DNA of 64,000 bases from Hirudinaria manillensis (lineage: Eukaryota > Annelida > Clitellata > Hirudinida > Hirudinidae), in NCBI GenBank assembly GCA_034509925.1, contig CM067533.1, forward strand, positions 8,569,656-8,633,655, written 5' to 3'. Shown piece by piece: positions 25,167 through 37,292 of the stretch. The notes beneath the pieces are model-generated. The model did not search any database, was not told where the DNA came from, and worked only from the letters and a program-made list of their open reading frames with translations. Made by a program: the position numbers and the translations under genes. Each line of letters opens with the position of its first letter. Position 1 is the stretch's first letter.

Positions 25167-25172
25167 TTTATT
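25167..25172 (-). promoter_or_regulatory. Candidate polyadenylation signal, SIX3/6 gene
   Basis: AATAAA on the minus strand about 380 nt past the SIX3/6 stop codon. Confidence 0.5.
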
Positions 25173-25550
25173 GAAAAATACCGTTTAATACAAAGGCATG
25201 AACAGACAAAAAATATGAACAAAAAAAATTCTGAATAGTCTACCTCTGTCTCCGTTCAAACGCAAGTCCACGCAATCAATCCAACAACTCCATGGAACCA
25301 CAAAACTTGTCGGCTTGGATCTCCCATTGAAGCTCCTCTTATCTCAGAAGCAGCCCATTTCGACTCTGTTCAAATACTGCTTGCCAGTTTAATGCCTTTC
25401 GTTGAATCAGTATTGCTGTGAGGTATTACTGTATTCCATAATTGACTGGAACAGAAGATCGTGTAAGTCACAACGATGTAGCTTTCCGAGCGTCCTACTG
25501 TGTACAAGATGGTCGATGGAAATCCTTTATGACGAGACCGAGGATCGAAC

Positions 25551-28500
25551 TCAAGCTTGTAGGATCGAAGAGGTTTTCCTCGGCGGAGTCGACGATTTCG
25601 AAGCCCTGCTCGAGACAGGAGGGGAGACAGTTCGGTGAGATCTTGCATTGGGGAGAGAGGAACTCGTTCTGAAATAGGGTGTGGAACTGCGACTGGCCAA
25701 TGGAGAGTCGCGGTTCTTGTACGGTTCCTCGGTCGCTTTGCCCTCGTAACCGTTCGTCTTTCCTTTGTCAGTCGGCGTTGATAAGCCCAAATCAGTTTCC
25801 ATCTCCATTTCGGTTTTTCCAGGAGACAAAAAAGAAAGACTGCTCTTCTTGAGGATGCCAGATTTTTGATCGTCAAAGCAGCTCTGGTCTTTGGTCCTCA
25901 GCGCCTGATGGAACAGTTGATTGTACCTGTGACTTTTGAAGAAGTTGTCTCTTGACTTGAGCTCGGCGCTGTTGAGTTTATCGTCAACGAATCTAGATGA
26001 GTCGACGCTGCTTTTGCAGGTCACAGCCGAGGTGAGACCTTCGCTCTGGTAGTTGAAAATATTATGCCTGTGCTGATGGAACAGATGCCTCTGCTGTTGT
26101 TGGTGGTAGAGCATCATCTGCTGAGCTGTGGCACTAAAATGCTGCATGGAACTCGTGGCCGGTAGGTCCGGTACAGTGGTCTCCTTGGACTGCCCGGATA
26201 GACCGGGCGTCGATGGCAGATGAGGTGGCGGAGAGGTGGTCACTCCAGCAGACAGCTGGGAGAAGGGCCTGTGACCCTGGGCCGAAAAAAGTAGCGATGG
26301 AGGTGGAAAGAAGGGATAGAAAGGGAATGTCGATGGAAAGGAAAACGGATGTCGTTCAAGTTGCCTAAAAAATGCCGTCGCATCATTAACCAGTCTTGCC
26401 TGAAACGGTCTCGACGCTTCGCTCGCCAAGAGATGTCTCAGAGGATCCAGCGGTCTGTCGGGATCTCCCTCTAACGGAGACTGGGGTTCTTGTTTGACGC
26501 CGGTCGGCTTCTCCACGGTCGGACCATTTTCTTTCTGGTGCAAGCCTCCCTCAGACTCGGCATTCATCTTGGAGTTCCCCAGAAGGAGCAGCTTGGTTCT
26601 GTCGGCGCTCGAACTGTCGTCCGAGTAGTCATCGACGTCGACGTCTGAATTGTCGTCGGCTTCGGCGATCGTCTTGGAACTCTGGCTGTTTTCTTTCTCG
26701 GCACCTCCGAAACGATCAGAGTACGAAAATCTAGGAACGGTAGTCGTGGCAAAAGAGGTGGTGGTCTTGGGATAGGATGAAGCTTTCTTTCCTCCGTGGA
26801 AAGAGCCAGAAAGTCGAAGCTCGAATCCGTCGTCGTCGTCGTCATCGTCATCGTCGGTGTCTGAGGTCGCAAATGCCAGCTGTCGATGTCCATGCTGGCC
26901 CGTCATGGCTCCAAGTTCGTCTTCATCCTCGTCGCTGCTCGTGTTGCTGAGAATGCTGACGTTGTTGCAGTTGTTGTCGTCGTGGCGGTAGGCATCGCCG
27001 GCGACAGCAGCGTTGGCGGCTGTCGCTGCATTGGAAGCCGAGGTGATGGAGTTGGAGTCTTGGTGCGACGAGAGAGCGCTATGTCGTCTTTGTAGCATTC
27101 TGATGACGGTGGATTGCAAATTTAATTAAAATATATTTAAAGTAAATCTTTCTACTGCATTTATATGAATTGAAGAATATTCGGTAAATTGGGTAGTAAA
27201 AGAAAATCAATTCTAAAGATTCAATACCGACATCGGATCGCATACCCTTGTCGAGCGTTTGAGCAACCATTGAACACATCGGTAAGACTTACAGACTTAA
27301 TTGACCTGCGTCATTGACTATCCTTCCTGTGTTTGTGTGTGTTTATGACTGTTTGCCTCCGGTTTTTCCAGGGCTGCCCGAGGGACCGTCTTAGGTGCAG
27401 AACGTGTTAATAATTTTCGGCCGGCGCTTAGCCTAGGTCGAGCGATGAGTTTCTTAAATGGCATATGCGTGTACAGGGATTAAGGCTAAGTGTTTGTTCG
27501 GCTCAAAGTGTGAGAAAGATAGATAGATGGAGTATTTGATTTGAAGTCGCTGCCAGCGACTCTTGGCTGTCGGTTCTCTTCTACGACACGGAATGTGTCA
27601 TCGGTCAAACAGCCACACAGTCAATTCTGTCAGACGACTCGAGAGACTTTGCCGAGTTGCCGACGACAAAGGCATTCGCTTTCGACGGCCATTGCCGGGC
27701 GTCTCTGATGCGCCGCCGTCGGCAGAAGGCGATACAAGTTTCGATGTTACACGCCACTTTGCTCGATGATACAAAAAATAAAGAGGGAAAGGAACCAGGA
27801 TTACGATTGCTGATTTTCAATTAATTTTCTCTTTTCTCTTCTAATTCATTTTCAGAAAAGTCGAAAAAAAATTATGAGAGGAAAACTAGAGATGGCACGA
27901 GAGTCTATTTCGAGAGGAAATTTTGTATTTATTGGGGATCGCCGGTTGAGATTAAAACATCACACGACGCGATGAGCGGTAAAAAAAATAAAACTCAAGC
28001 AAGTCATCAAGGAGACTTTGAGACGCGCAGTAAATTTATTATATTTATTATATTTTTCGAAATTATTACATTTTTATCAAACGAAAAATCATTCAAGGAA
28101 CGGAGTTTTGTAATGTTTTGTAATTACAATAGTAATCTGATGGTGACGATGACAAGGACGATGAAAGAGATGGTGATGATGGTGATAATAATATTAAACT
28201 GCTAGTGGAATCGTTTTTCCAGGCGTCAATCCAAGCGACATTCCAACTAGATTCCACGGACGAGTTCACCACAACCACAACAAATGTAACGATAGCAGCA
28301 ACCACAACAGTTACTGCACAGATGTATCTTCCCAAGGTCTGACAGTCTACCTCTCGTGTGACATGAAACTGACGTGACGTGTACTAGTACTTGTCGGCCT
28401 CCGTGTACGACAAATGGACGTACAGCAGAGAACCGAAGTGCCCTCCTGAATGCTAATCGTTGGGTATCGCTTGGACTGCCCCAATGGATTCATCCTCATC

Positions 28501-30932
28501 GTATTGGAAAAGACGGGTGGGGAAGATGGGTTAAGGGTGATGGTAAGCCATAGATTGGGAGTTTCTTAATAAGGATAATATTAATTCATTTGGAATGATT
28601 GGATCTTTGATGGAGTGAATTGATCAATTGATTGGATAATGGGTAGATTGTAAAAACAACTGAGTGAGTAAACTTGTGGGTTTATTAATAAGTAATTAGT
28701 CAACCAAAACATGAATTATTAATTGGCCGGTAGATGGCCAAGCGACTCGATTAATGAACGAGAAGGTATCTCTGATGAAATGAGATAACAAGGTGGTGAG
28801 AAAATTAACTGAAATAATGGACTCGCGAGAAGCGATTACTGAAACCTTGAGAGATTGAAATGATTGATCTGATTGATCTGATTGAGTGAATCTGATGAGC
28901 CATTCATCAGGATGAAGTGAAAGACCGATGAAGGTGTGAAGACAATGAATGAATGAAAGAGTGAGTGGATGGATTAATGGTGGGAGGAATCAATCAGTTC
29001 TTGATATGATTTATTCTACTGATTGGACATTCATCGATTGAGTTCATTGATCGGTGCATTAATTCAGCTGCAGTCATTTGAAAGGCTGAGAAAAATTACT
29101 GAATGGAGATGAACAGATGATTTGGCGAATGAATGAATGAATGAGTGAGTGAGTGAGTGAGTGAGTGAGTGAGTGAGTGAGTGAGTGAGTGAGTGAGTGA
29201 GTGAGTGAGTGAGTGAGTGAGTGAGTGAGTGAGTGAGTGAGTGAGTGAGTGAGTGAGTGAGTGAGTGAGTGAGTGAGTGAGTGAGTGAGTGAGTGAGTGA
29301 GTGAGTGAGTGAGTGAGTGAGTGAGTGAGTGAGTGAGTGAGTGAGTGAGTGAGTGAGTGAGTGAGTGAGTGAGTGAGTGAGTGAGTGAGTGAGTGAGTGA
29401 GTGAGTGAGTGAGTGAGTGAGTGAGTGAGTGAGTGAGTGAGTGAGTGAGTGAGTGAGTGAGTGAGTGAGTGAGTGAGTGAGTGAGTGAGTGAGTGAGTGA
29501 GTGAGTGAGTGAGTGAGTGAGTGAGTGAGTGAGTGAGTGAGTGAGTGAGTGAGTGAGTGAGTGAGTGAGTGAGTGAGTGAGTGAGTGAGTGAGTGAGTGA
29601 GTGAGTGAGTGAGTGAGTGAGTGAGTGAGTGAGTGAGTGAGTGAGTGAGTGAGTGAGTGAGTGAGTGAGTTCACCAACAAATGGATGTGTTGATTGAAAA
29701 TTTGCAATAATGATATTGAGTCAAATGAATTGCAAGTACTGATTGAATGATTGAAGGTTGATTGTCAATTCATCTTTATACAAAGAAAACTTTTTTTAAA
29801 TAAATAATTGAAGAATTATGATTATGATCTTTCTTTTTCCAGTGGAGAATTTCTTTTTTAATAATAATAATAATAATATTAATAATAATAATAATAATAA
29901 CAGTTAATTTGTAAAGCGCCATATGCATAGCGTCGGAGGCTTACATTTATTTACATTTAATTTTTTTTAAAATTAATATTCAAATTCTAACCGATTTTTT
30001 GCAGCAGCGGCCCTGTCTCTCTGGCGTCTGTTCTTGAACCAATTGCCCACCTGAGTGGGTGTCAGGCCGGTAGCATGGGCCATTTCTCTCTTCTTGGCAG
30101 GGTTAGGGTAAGGATCCTGAAGGTACCTTTCTCTCAATAGGTACCTGGTTCGTTCCTTGAAACAGTGGGTCTTGTGCTCACCGTCCCAGATTGTCATTGG
30201 CAGGGGAAACTTTTTTCTGACTCTGTACTTGTCCACCGGCCCTAGCGGCCTTCCCCTCAGCCGCTCGGCCTCCTGGTAGTGTGCCTCGAGCCAGATGGCC
30301 TGCAGTTTGGCGTGAGAGCTCTTAGTGAACTTGTGGCTCTCCAGGATCCGGTACAGTTCCTTGAAGTCTCCGGCATGGTACGCCACGATGCATCTGGCCC
30401 GGAGGACGGATTCGTTTTCGTTCAGGGCATCCCTCGTCGACGGATTGACCGGCAGCGACCACAGGAAGCGAGCCAGTCGCTCGATGTCGCCACTCTCTTC
30501 CAGCGTCTCGCAGACCCTGGCCACTTGAGCTGGGGTGAAGTTGAGCAGTGGAAAGGGTTGCGACTGATGCTGAAGAGACGGATGCTGGTGATGGGGATGG
30601 TGGTGGTGGGGATGAGCTTGGAAAGAGACCGGATTGTGATGATGATGATGAGGAGGTGGAGGAGGCTGATTGAAGAGATGGAAGCTCGGAGGAGGAGGCG
30701 CTACCGGTGGAATGGACTGCACGGGCGGCGGCAAAGGCGACAGATGTCGGAGTGGTTCTGTTGTCTGCTGCTGCTGCTGATGGTGGTGGTCGGACGGTGG
30801 TTGCTGCGGTTGGGTTGCGATTGACTCTCGACTGCCGATTGACGATGCGATTGAATCGGAAATTCCGAGGCTCGGTTTCGAAGTCAACATTTCTCCGACT
30901 GGATGAACAGGAGATGGTCTCAACAAGCTCAT
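25551..30932 (-). CDS. Six3/6: SIX3/6 (Optix) homeobox transcription factor, 2 exons
   Basis: Exons 30932-29992 and 27099-25551; 2490 nt, 829 residues. SIX3/6 proteins pattern the anterior head, brain and eye. The N-terminal 125 residues are Gln-, Pro- and His-rich. The SIX domain (about 128-243) starts [11 protein letters not shown] and contains [13 protein letters not shown] and [15 protein letters not shown]. The homeodomain (251-310) has [13 protein letters not shown] with Lys at position 50. The sequence [15 protein letters not shown] and DPYPNP assigns it to SIX3/6 rather than SIX1/2 or SIX4/5. The exon 1 donor falls in AAAKNR, close to the intron position I recall for vertebrate Six3. 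Exon 2 joins in frame ([12 protein letters not shown]) and supplies 515 residues of low-complexity acidic, Ser- and Pro-rich sequence, making the protein far longer than vertebrate SIX3 (about 332) or fly Optix (about 487). The exon 2 acceptor has a poor pyrimidine tract, so an undetected small exon is possible. Confidence 0.9.
29127..29670. repeat. (GAAT)4(GAGT)132 microsatellite in SIX3/6 intron
   Basis: Four GAAT units (29127-29142) lead into an uninterrupted run of GAGT from 29143 to 29670, 528 bp or 132 units with no substitution that I could see. It lies in the single intron of the SIX3/6 gene, about 320 bp downstream (in transcription direction) of exon 1. The open frame across it (Thr-His-Ser-Leu repeats) is an artefact. 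Confidence 0.97.
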
Positions 30933-32179
30933 CTTCAGAAAGATTGCCGATTGTCGATGTTACAGTTAGACAGACCTCTGACTTTCTTCATTTACTTTTA
31001 TTTAAAACAAATAAAATAATTAAAAAGTATTTGAAACACGAACTTCATACGCAGAAGCGAATCCCCAAAAATCCTTTCGCCTAAGTCTTGTAGAGACACA
31101 CAGTTAACTTACAGACTTCGTACTCCTTCTGGCACTCGAATCAAATACTGCCGCCTCGGAAACTCATTTATAGGACGAAGGCATTGTGAGAACATTTCAA
31201 TCCAGTGTGATTATCCAAGGTATTACCTTGCCAATTCTTGTTTGACGGCCTTCCGCAAATAACGGGCTTACTTGACAGAGGCAGAGCCGACGACAAGACT
31301 AGAATACGTGCCAAAGAGAGGTCTTTCGACTGACTAAAAGTCCCGCGGTTCTTTCATTAATCTGGAATGTTTTCGTATCGGTAATTAAACCCGATTCTCT
31401 TATCACCGGGGCTTATCTCTATCTATTTTGAGAATCTTTATTGAATCGTCAAGTAGTGCATGTCATTAAGAGAAGAGAAGGCTTGCAGTAGAAGACTTTG
31501 ATGAAGATGAACTGAAAATCCCTCGTCTGGATGCGAACTCGGTACCCACAGGTAGATAGCTGAAATTCTAATAATTTTTCTGTAAAACAATTCTGTACGC
31601 TTATTCATCGAAGCTTATTATTATATCTCTTCAGTCATCGTCGCTTCTTCAGGCCTTCTGTCTGAAAGCAATGTTTCTATTCGGTAGAGTATCAATGAGG
31701 GAGAAGCCTAAGCCCCTCCCATGTCATGTCCTATTGAGTTGTTGTTGTAGTTGTCAAACCATTAGGAGCTGCTAATGAAGCTTTCTCAGTTCTGGACGTG
31801 CGTTGGTCGATATTCGATCGATGCTGGGAATGGAGTCTGGGATTTTTCCTGTTTTTAAAATATTCCTTTATTCGTTTGTCTGTCTGTTTGTTTGTTTATT
31901 TCTTTCTTTTTTTCCGTCTCTTATTCTTCACTTTGCTGATCTGAGAATTCAAGGATAAGAAGGTTTTTGTAGGTTTAAAATTGAATATAATTACGTTTTT
32001 ATTTTAAAGTTATTATGAATTATATTTACTGAAATTCAACATTTATGAGTGAAATTGTTTTGGTCAAAATGTAATTAGAATAAAAGAAATGTGGGAAATT
32101 CTTTCGAGTAGATTTTAAATGAATAGAAATTCTTTTAAAGATGGGATGGGCTTTTTATCAGGGCCTTATTTTTTTTTTT

Positions 32180-32192
32180 GGGGGGGGGGGGG
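32180..32192. repeat. Poly-G tract (G13) after a T run
   Basis: A run of T passes directly into 13 G residues. Confidence 0.9.
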
Positions 32193-35160
32193 CAAGACAG
32201 AGGAAGCCCCCCTCCCCCTGGAAAAGGCTGAAATGACGTCATCTAAAACAATAATCATTGTTATCCCTAAAAATGTGATTAAAAATATATTTTTAACAAG
32301 CCACGTAAAGAATTGAAAAAGAGTTCAATAATAACTTTAATAATAAGATTAACAAGCCTGAAAATATTAAAACGGTTGATTAATCGTTTAATTTGTTTAA
32401 TTATTCTATTTATTTATTTACTTATTTCTTTATTTACAGCCACAATTGTCGGATAATCTCACTTAATTTGTACAACTGAATCAACTGGTTCTAACCGCAC
32501 AACTCGACGAAAATGACTTCTTGCCAAATCTCTCCGAAAAGTTGGAAAGTTAGTTAGTTCAAGAGATCCGAGATGTACAAGACAACTGCAAGGGTCCATC
32601 TATTCCTGAGCTATCACGGCTTTTAACGAGACGATCGAGCCAGTACAACCGGCGTACAATTAGAGGCTAGAGTACTCGCTGCCCGAGCAGGCATGGCAAG
32701 GGTGCTAATTACGCCGTTAGAAGGAGTTCCAGGTGCAGCTTGGATGTTTGAATCTTTTTTCCATGATCATGCCACGTTTATATAGGCTCCAGAATCGCTC
32801 GGATGCGCTGGCGCACAGACTTAGACGGGCTACTGTGTGTGTTCCCTGGTCATTACCTGTGTTTTCCATTCGACAGGACAAATACCACGTTCCCCCTGCC
32901 GAAGCCCCCTGGAGTGACCTCTGACCCTTCATTAAATATGACCTTGACTTCATGGAATGGTGGACATTGGAATATAATAATGGTGCGGTTTCGGAAGTCA
33001 GACGTGACTGTGCATTCTTGGGTTTTCACGTTCTCTCCCCAATCCTCAGCATCTCCAATCTTTTTCCGCTCATTATTTATTTTGTTTATTCCTGTGACTG
33101 AAGCTCCTCCTTCGCCATTCTCTTCTTCAGTCACGATCATTCTCTCCGGTCAGATTGGCCACGCCCACTAGATGTTAAGATGACTCCTCGTGAGTAAAGA
33201 TCAGGTTGCCAGCATCTGCCAGCCTCGCTCCACGGCCCGTCCTCCATCGAAAGCTATCGGATGTATCGCGTCCCCGGGCGTCTACGATTACAATGTCGTG
33301 GTATCGTTTGGCCGCGGTTCGCCAATAGGGGGTCTGCCTGGTTTCGCTTTGAGGGACGACAATGAAGAATAATTAAAACTTGTGAAATATTATTTCTCTT
33401 TAGGTACTTGTAATAGAAAATGGTTGGCAATTTCAGAAAGTTGAATTATTGTTATTTTGGATCTTTTGTTTTTTAAAGTATGGATTGACAAAGTAAAATG
33501 TTGTAAAATGGTGTAAGATTATCGGGAGAACATTTTACAACTTTAAAATCATATTTTTTATTTCGAAATTCATGCCTCGAGAAGAGTTTCAGTAACTTGT
33601 TTTTCTAATAAATGTTTTTTAAATCATTCACTGCCGCGTGAGAAACTGGACACATTCTGACTAATAGCAGTAATTAAGACCCCGGTGCTGGAAAACCCCG
33701 GTGTAAACCTGGAAAATTACCTGGTGGCAGGTGGCCACTTTAATGCCGGTGACCCTATTTCTATGCAGGAGCGTGCTGGAGACAGTGAGAGGATAGAAAC
33801 TAAGAGAGAGGAAGAGAGAGATGGTGATGAGAAATTGAGGACGATCCTTTGGGATTTATGAGGGATAATGGAGATAATTAAATGGCTGCCCTTGCCACGC
33901 CATTACTACAACCTCGGACGATTTTCCACACGAGATAAAAAAAAATGAAGAAGCTGTTTCTTCATAGCTGCTTTTACTGTTGAAATGTTGTTCTGATTTT
34001 TAATTTGGTGTTTGATTTGCAATGATTTCGTGTTTAATATTTGGTCGTATTATTGGTCTAATTATCATTTTAAATGGTTAATAAGCAGTTTAACTTATTG
34101 TGTGTGACTCAGATGACGTTCTTGATTACGCCGACGACGACGACGATGACGATGGTGATTGGTTATCGGTATGGCTAACGAAATAAAGACCATTAATTCT
34201 ATTTCCTTTTCTTCAAATGAAATATTTTTTTTTTCTTATATTTGATCACTCGAAAACCCTGCTCAATATCTGAATGTCTCCCCACTCAACAGCTCCCCAC
34301 TCTACATCTCCCCACTCAAAGTCCCGAGGGGACGTATCTGCTTCTTCTTTTTTTCCAGTGCGTTCAAGAAAAAAAAATAACTCAAGATGCAGAATCAATG
34401 GCAGTGCCAGGAGAAATTGTAAGAGGAGTCTCAACCTCAAATATCCCGAGGCAGTACATCTGCTCGACAGTGCTACCAATAGACTTGTTTTTTCCTCCGA
34501 TGCCTTTGTACTCTTTAGTACAAATCTTTTTTGTCAGATTTTTATTGAATTGTTTGTTATTTTTACATAAATGTAAATAATAGAATTGTTTACGGTTGCA
34601 AGCGTTATTTTTCAAGTAAGGAAATTAAATCATAGAGGTTAATATTATTATTATTATTCCAAACTTTCAAATATAATTCGTTAGGTCGTTATTATTATTA
34701 TTAATATTATTATTATGAAATTATTTTATTATTGGGACAAAATATATCGTATTATATTATTATTCTTGTTATTATCATCATCGCTTACTCAGGAAAAGGA
34801 TAATCTGATACCCGAGGCATCGGATATCCCCAACTGGAACGATGGGCGGAGTCGTATTCAAACTTCAGCTGACCATTGGCAGCAGAGCGTCTCTCTGATT
34901 GGCAGGCAGGCTGCGTGACGTGCACCTGCCTCATTATAATGTCGTAATCCGCGCGCAAAGAACAGGGATGTGCTCGGCTAAAAATATATTTGTTGATGGC
35001 GATAAATGCTGACAAATGGATAGCTTCCTTGTGGAATTGTGGTGCAAATTGAACGTTTAGGATTACTTCTTGGTGCGCTTGAAACGCTCTAAGAAGAGGA
35101 TATCGGCGCGTGCTTGTCTTCAGTGTGCCTGACTATCTTCATTACACTCTGCAATGTCTG

Positions 35161-35360
35161 GGTAGATGGATGGGTGGGTAGATGGATGGGTGGGCAGATG
35201 GATGGGTAGGTAGATGGATGGGTGGGCAGATGGATGGGTGGGCAGATGGATGGGTGGGTAGATGGATGGGTGGGCAGATGGATGGGTGGGTAGATGGATG
35301 GTTGGGCAGATGGATGGGTGGGTAGATGGATGAGCGGGTGGATGGATAGGCGGATGGATA
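35161..35360. repeat. Minisatellite, about 16-bp unit
   Basis: About 12 units of the type TGGATGGGTGGGCAGA, alternating between GGGTAGA and GGGCAGA variants. It is built from TGGA/TGGG tetranucleotides that have become a higher-order repeat. Confidence 0.9.
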
Positions 35361-35707
35361 TGTAGAAAAGAAAGGAATGAAGGTTGGCGGGGAAAGTTAT
35401 TTATTCAATCACTCTACATTCAAACGGTACGTCTGTTTGTACAGAATGCCAACAATGGCTGGCATACAACCTGAACACACACACAACATTGAATGAATGA
35501 TTTCTTCTCTTCTTTATTATTTTTTTTCATTATTTATTTTGTTCTTTGGTCCTGCAATCGGTAGTGGAAAAAATGATTTGGTATCAGCTCAGCAGTTTGG
35601 CTTTTTTTCCAGACGGTTTGAGTGGAAATTATGAATTCGTATGAAAATCCAAATCAATTCCTAACCAATAGTCCGTTGAACATGGATCTCTCCATTACTT
35701 CACTCCT

Positions 35708-35749
35708 CCATTCATTCATTCATTCATTCATTCATTCGTTCGTTCGTTC
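35708..35749. repeat. (CATT)n / (CGTT)n microsatellite
   Basis: Seven or so CATT units passing into GTTC units. Confidence 0.9.
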
Positions 35750-36393
35750 ACTCATTTTCATTCCTTCCTATCGTTGACGTGGCACGATCAACCAATCGTT
35801 ATAATGGCTGAAAGCGGAAGTGACGTCACACGCAACATGACCGTCCGTTGGTTACGTGGATTGGAGGAAGAGAGAAAGCGGAGGGGTGGGTGGGTGTGTG
35901 GGTGGAGGGAGGGGGGAGGCGTTCGCCCATTCGATAAACTGCTGGTCACGTGAGGGGTGGAGATTATCGCGAGGCGGAAATTCGATTCGAAAGTTGTCAG
36001 TACTTAGGAGTCTTTTTATTGTTTATTTATTTATACCTTTCTATGTTGTTTCTGCTCTTGTTACAACCAGTACTGTTGTTGTTGTTTTTATTATTAGCAG
36101 CAATGTTGTTGTTGTTGTTGTTATTGTTGGTAGAAACATTAATACAAGTATCCTCACGATTCACCGTCAATGTTAAGGTGGTACACCAATGATGCTTCAA
36201 CTCATCATTCACTCCTTCGCACCTAGTCTTCATTCTTCACTCCGTCGCGTTTCTCCTCCTCATCATCATCATCATCACTACCACCCCCTCATTCCCTCCC
36301 CTCTTCTTCTTCTTTTCCCTGACCGCGCACTGAGAGAGAGCAGACTCCGCACTCGGTTACGCAATGTCTGGGACAATAGGCCGGTGTCGCCCA

Positions 36394-36410
36394 GGGGGGG
36401 GGGGGGGGGG
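36394..36410. repeat. Poly-G tract (G17)
   Basis: Seventeen consecutive G residues, the longest homopolymer of this kind in the window. Confidence 0.9.
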
Positions 36411-36993
36411 CTTAGAAGAGTGGGGAATACTGCCCAAAGGTGGATCGGTGCACAGGTGCTAGACCACGTTCGACACCGGATTGGGTGGGTCAGACATGGG
36501 TGGTTGTTTACGTCGTAAGTAATACAGATTCCGAAGCTATTACCAGTAATGGATATTGCAATTGAAAAAGGCATTGATAACATTAAAAATAATAACTGTA
36601 GTAACATTATTATTAATAATAATAATCGTCAATAAATGTTTAAAAGTAATAAAGGCATTTAACAATTTAACAATGAACCGGGCATAATCGAGCCCTATAT
36701 CCGGGCATAGTCGACACTGATTAAGCCGAGGGGTGGAGGCCAAAAGCCCCCGGGACAAATTCGGCAGCTGATTTGGTCCCGCTTTCCATATGAAGTGACG
36801 ATGTTGCTAAACTAGTGTCGTAATGTTTCGACTTCTCTCCGTCGTCGTCGTCGTCGTCGTCTTCACCTTTGAATGTCGCCTCGACCCTCTGGTGACCCGA
36901 AATAAAATTTCCACACCATTTGTCAAGTATTTCCCCCGAGTGGAGCTCCCCATTTTCTCCGGAAATACGTCCGCCATTGCTATTATCGCTGAA

Positions 36994-37292
<299 letters not shown>

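Larger units (their letters stand above)
14435..25550. other. About 11 kb with no convincing gene
   Basis: This lies between the CCDC12 start and the SIX3/6 stop and includes the SIX3/6 3' UTR at its right end. Sequence complexity is mostly normal, unlike the repeat-dense flanks. I find no exon series with a recognisable domain. Contents noted: C14 tracts at 16314-16327 and 22621-22634, an AT-rich stretch at about 19740-19960, TTAGGG-like repeats at 20353-20370 and 23074-23178, and trinucleotide arrays at 22881-22951, 24180-24245, 24410-24490 and 24583-24640. A candidate ORF at 17618-17971 is listed separately. Distal regulatory DNA for the homeobox gene is possible but unproven. Confidence 0.6.

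Noticed and set aside
25370..25876. 168-codon minus-strand frame at the SIX3/6 3' end
   Set aside because: It is a second frame across the end of SIX3/6 exon 2 and its 3' UTR and shows no domain; the 522-codon frame joins properly to the homeodomain exon.
27563..27769. Small open frames inside the SIX3/6 intron
   Set aside because: Short, overlapping on both strands and without recognisable features.
29096..29707. 203-codon open frame of Thr-His-Ser-Leu repeats
   Set aside because: It is only the translation of the GAGT microsatellite; a 4-bp repeat without stops gives a long open frame automatically.
32803..33171. 122-codon plus-strand frame
   Set aside because: No domain, no splice partners and unremarkable composition; likely chance.
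35161..35360. Regular repeat that could look like a CRISPR array
   Set aside because: There are no unique spacers, and the genome is eukaryotic; it is a minisatellite.
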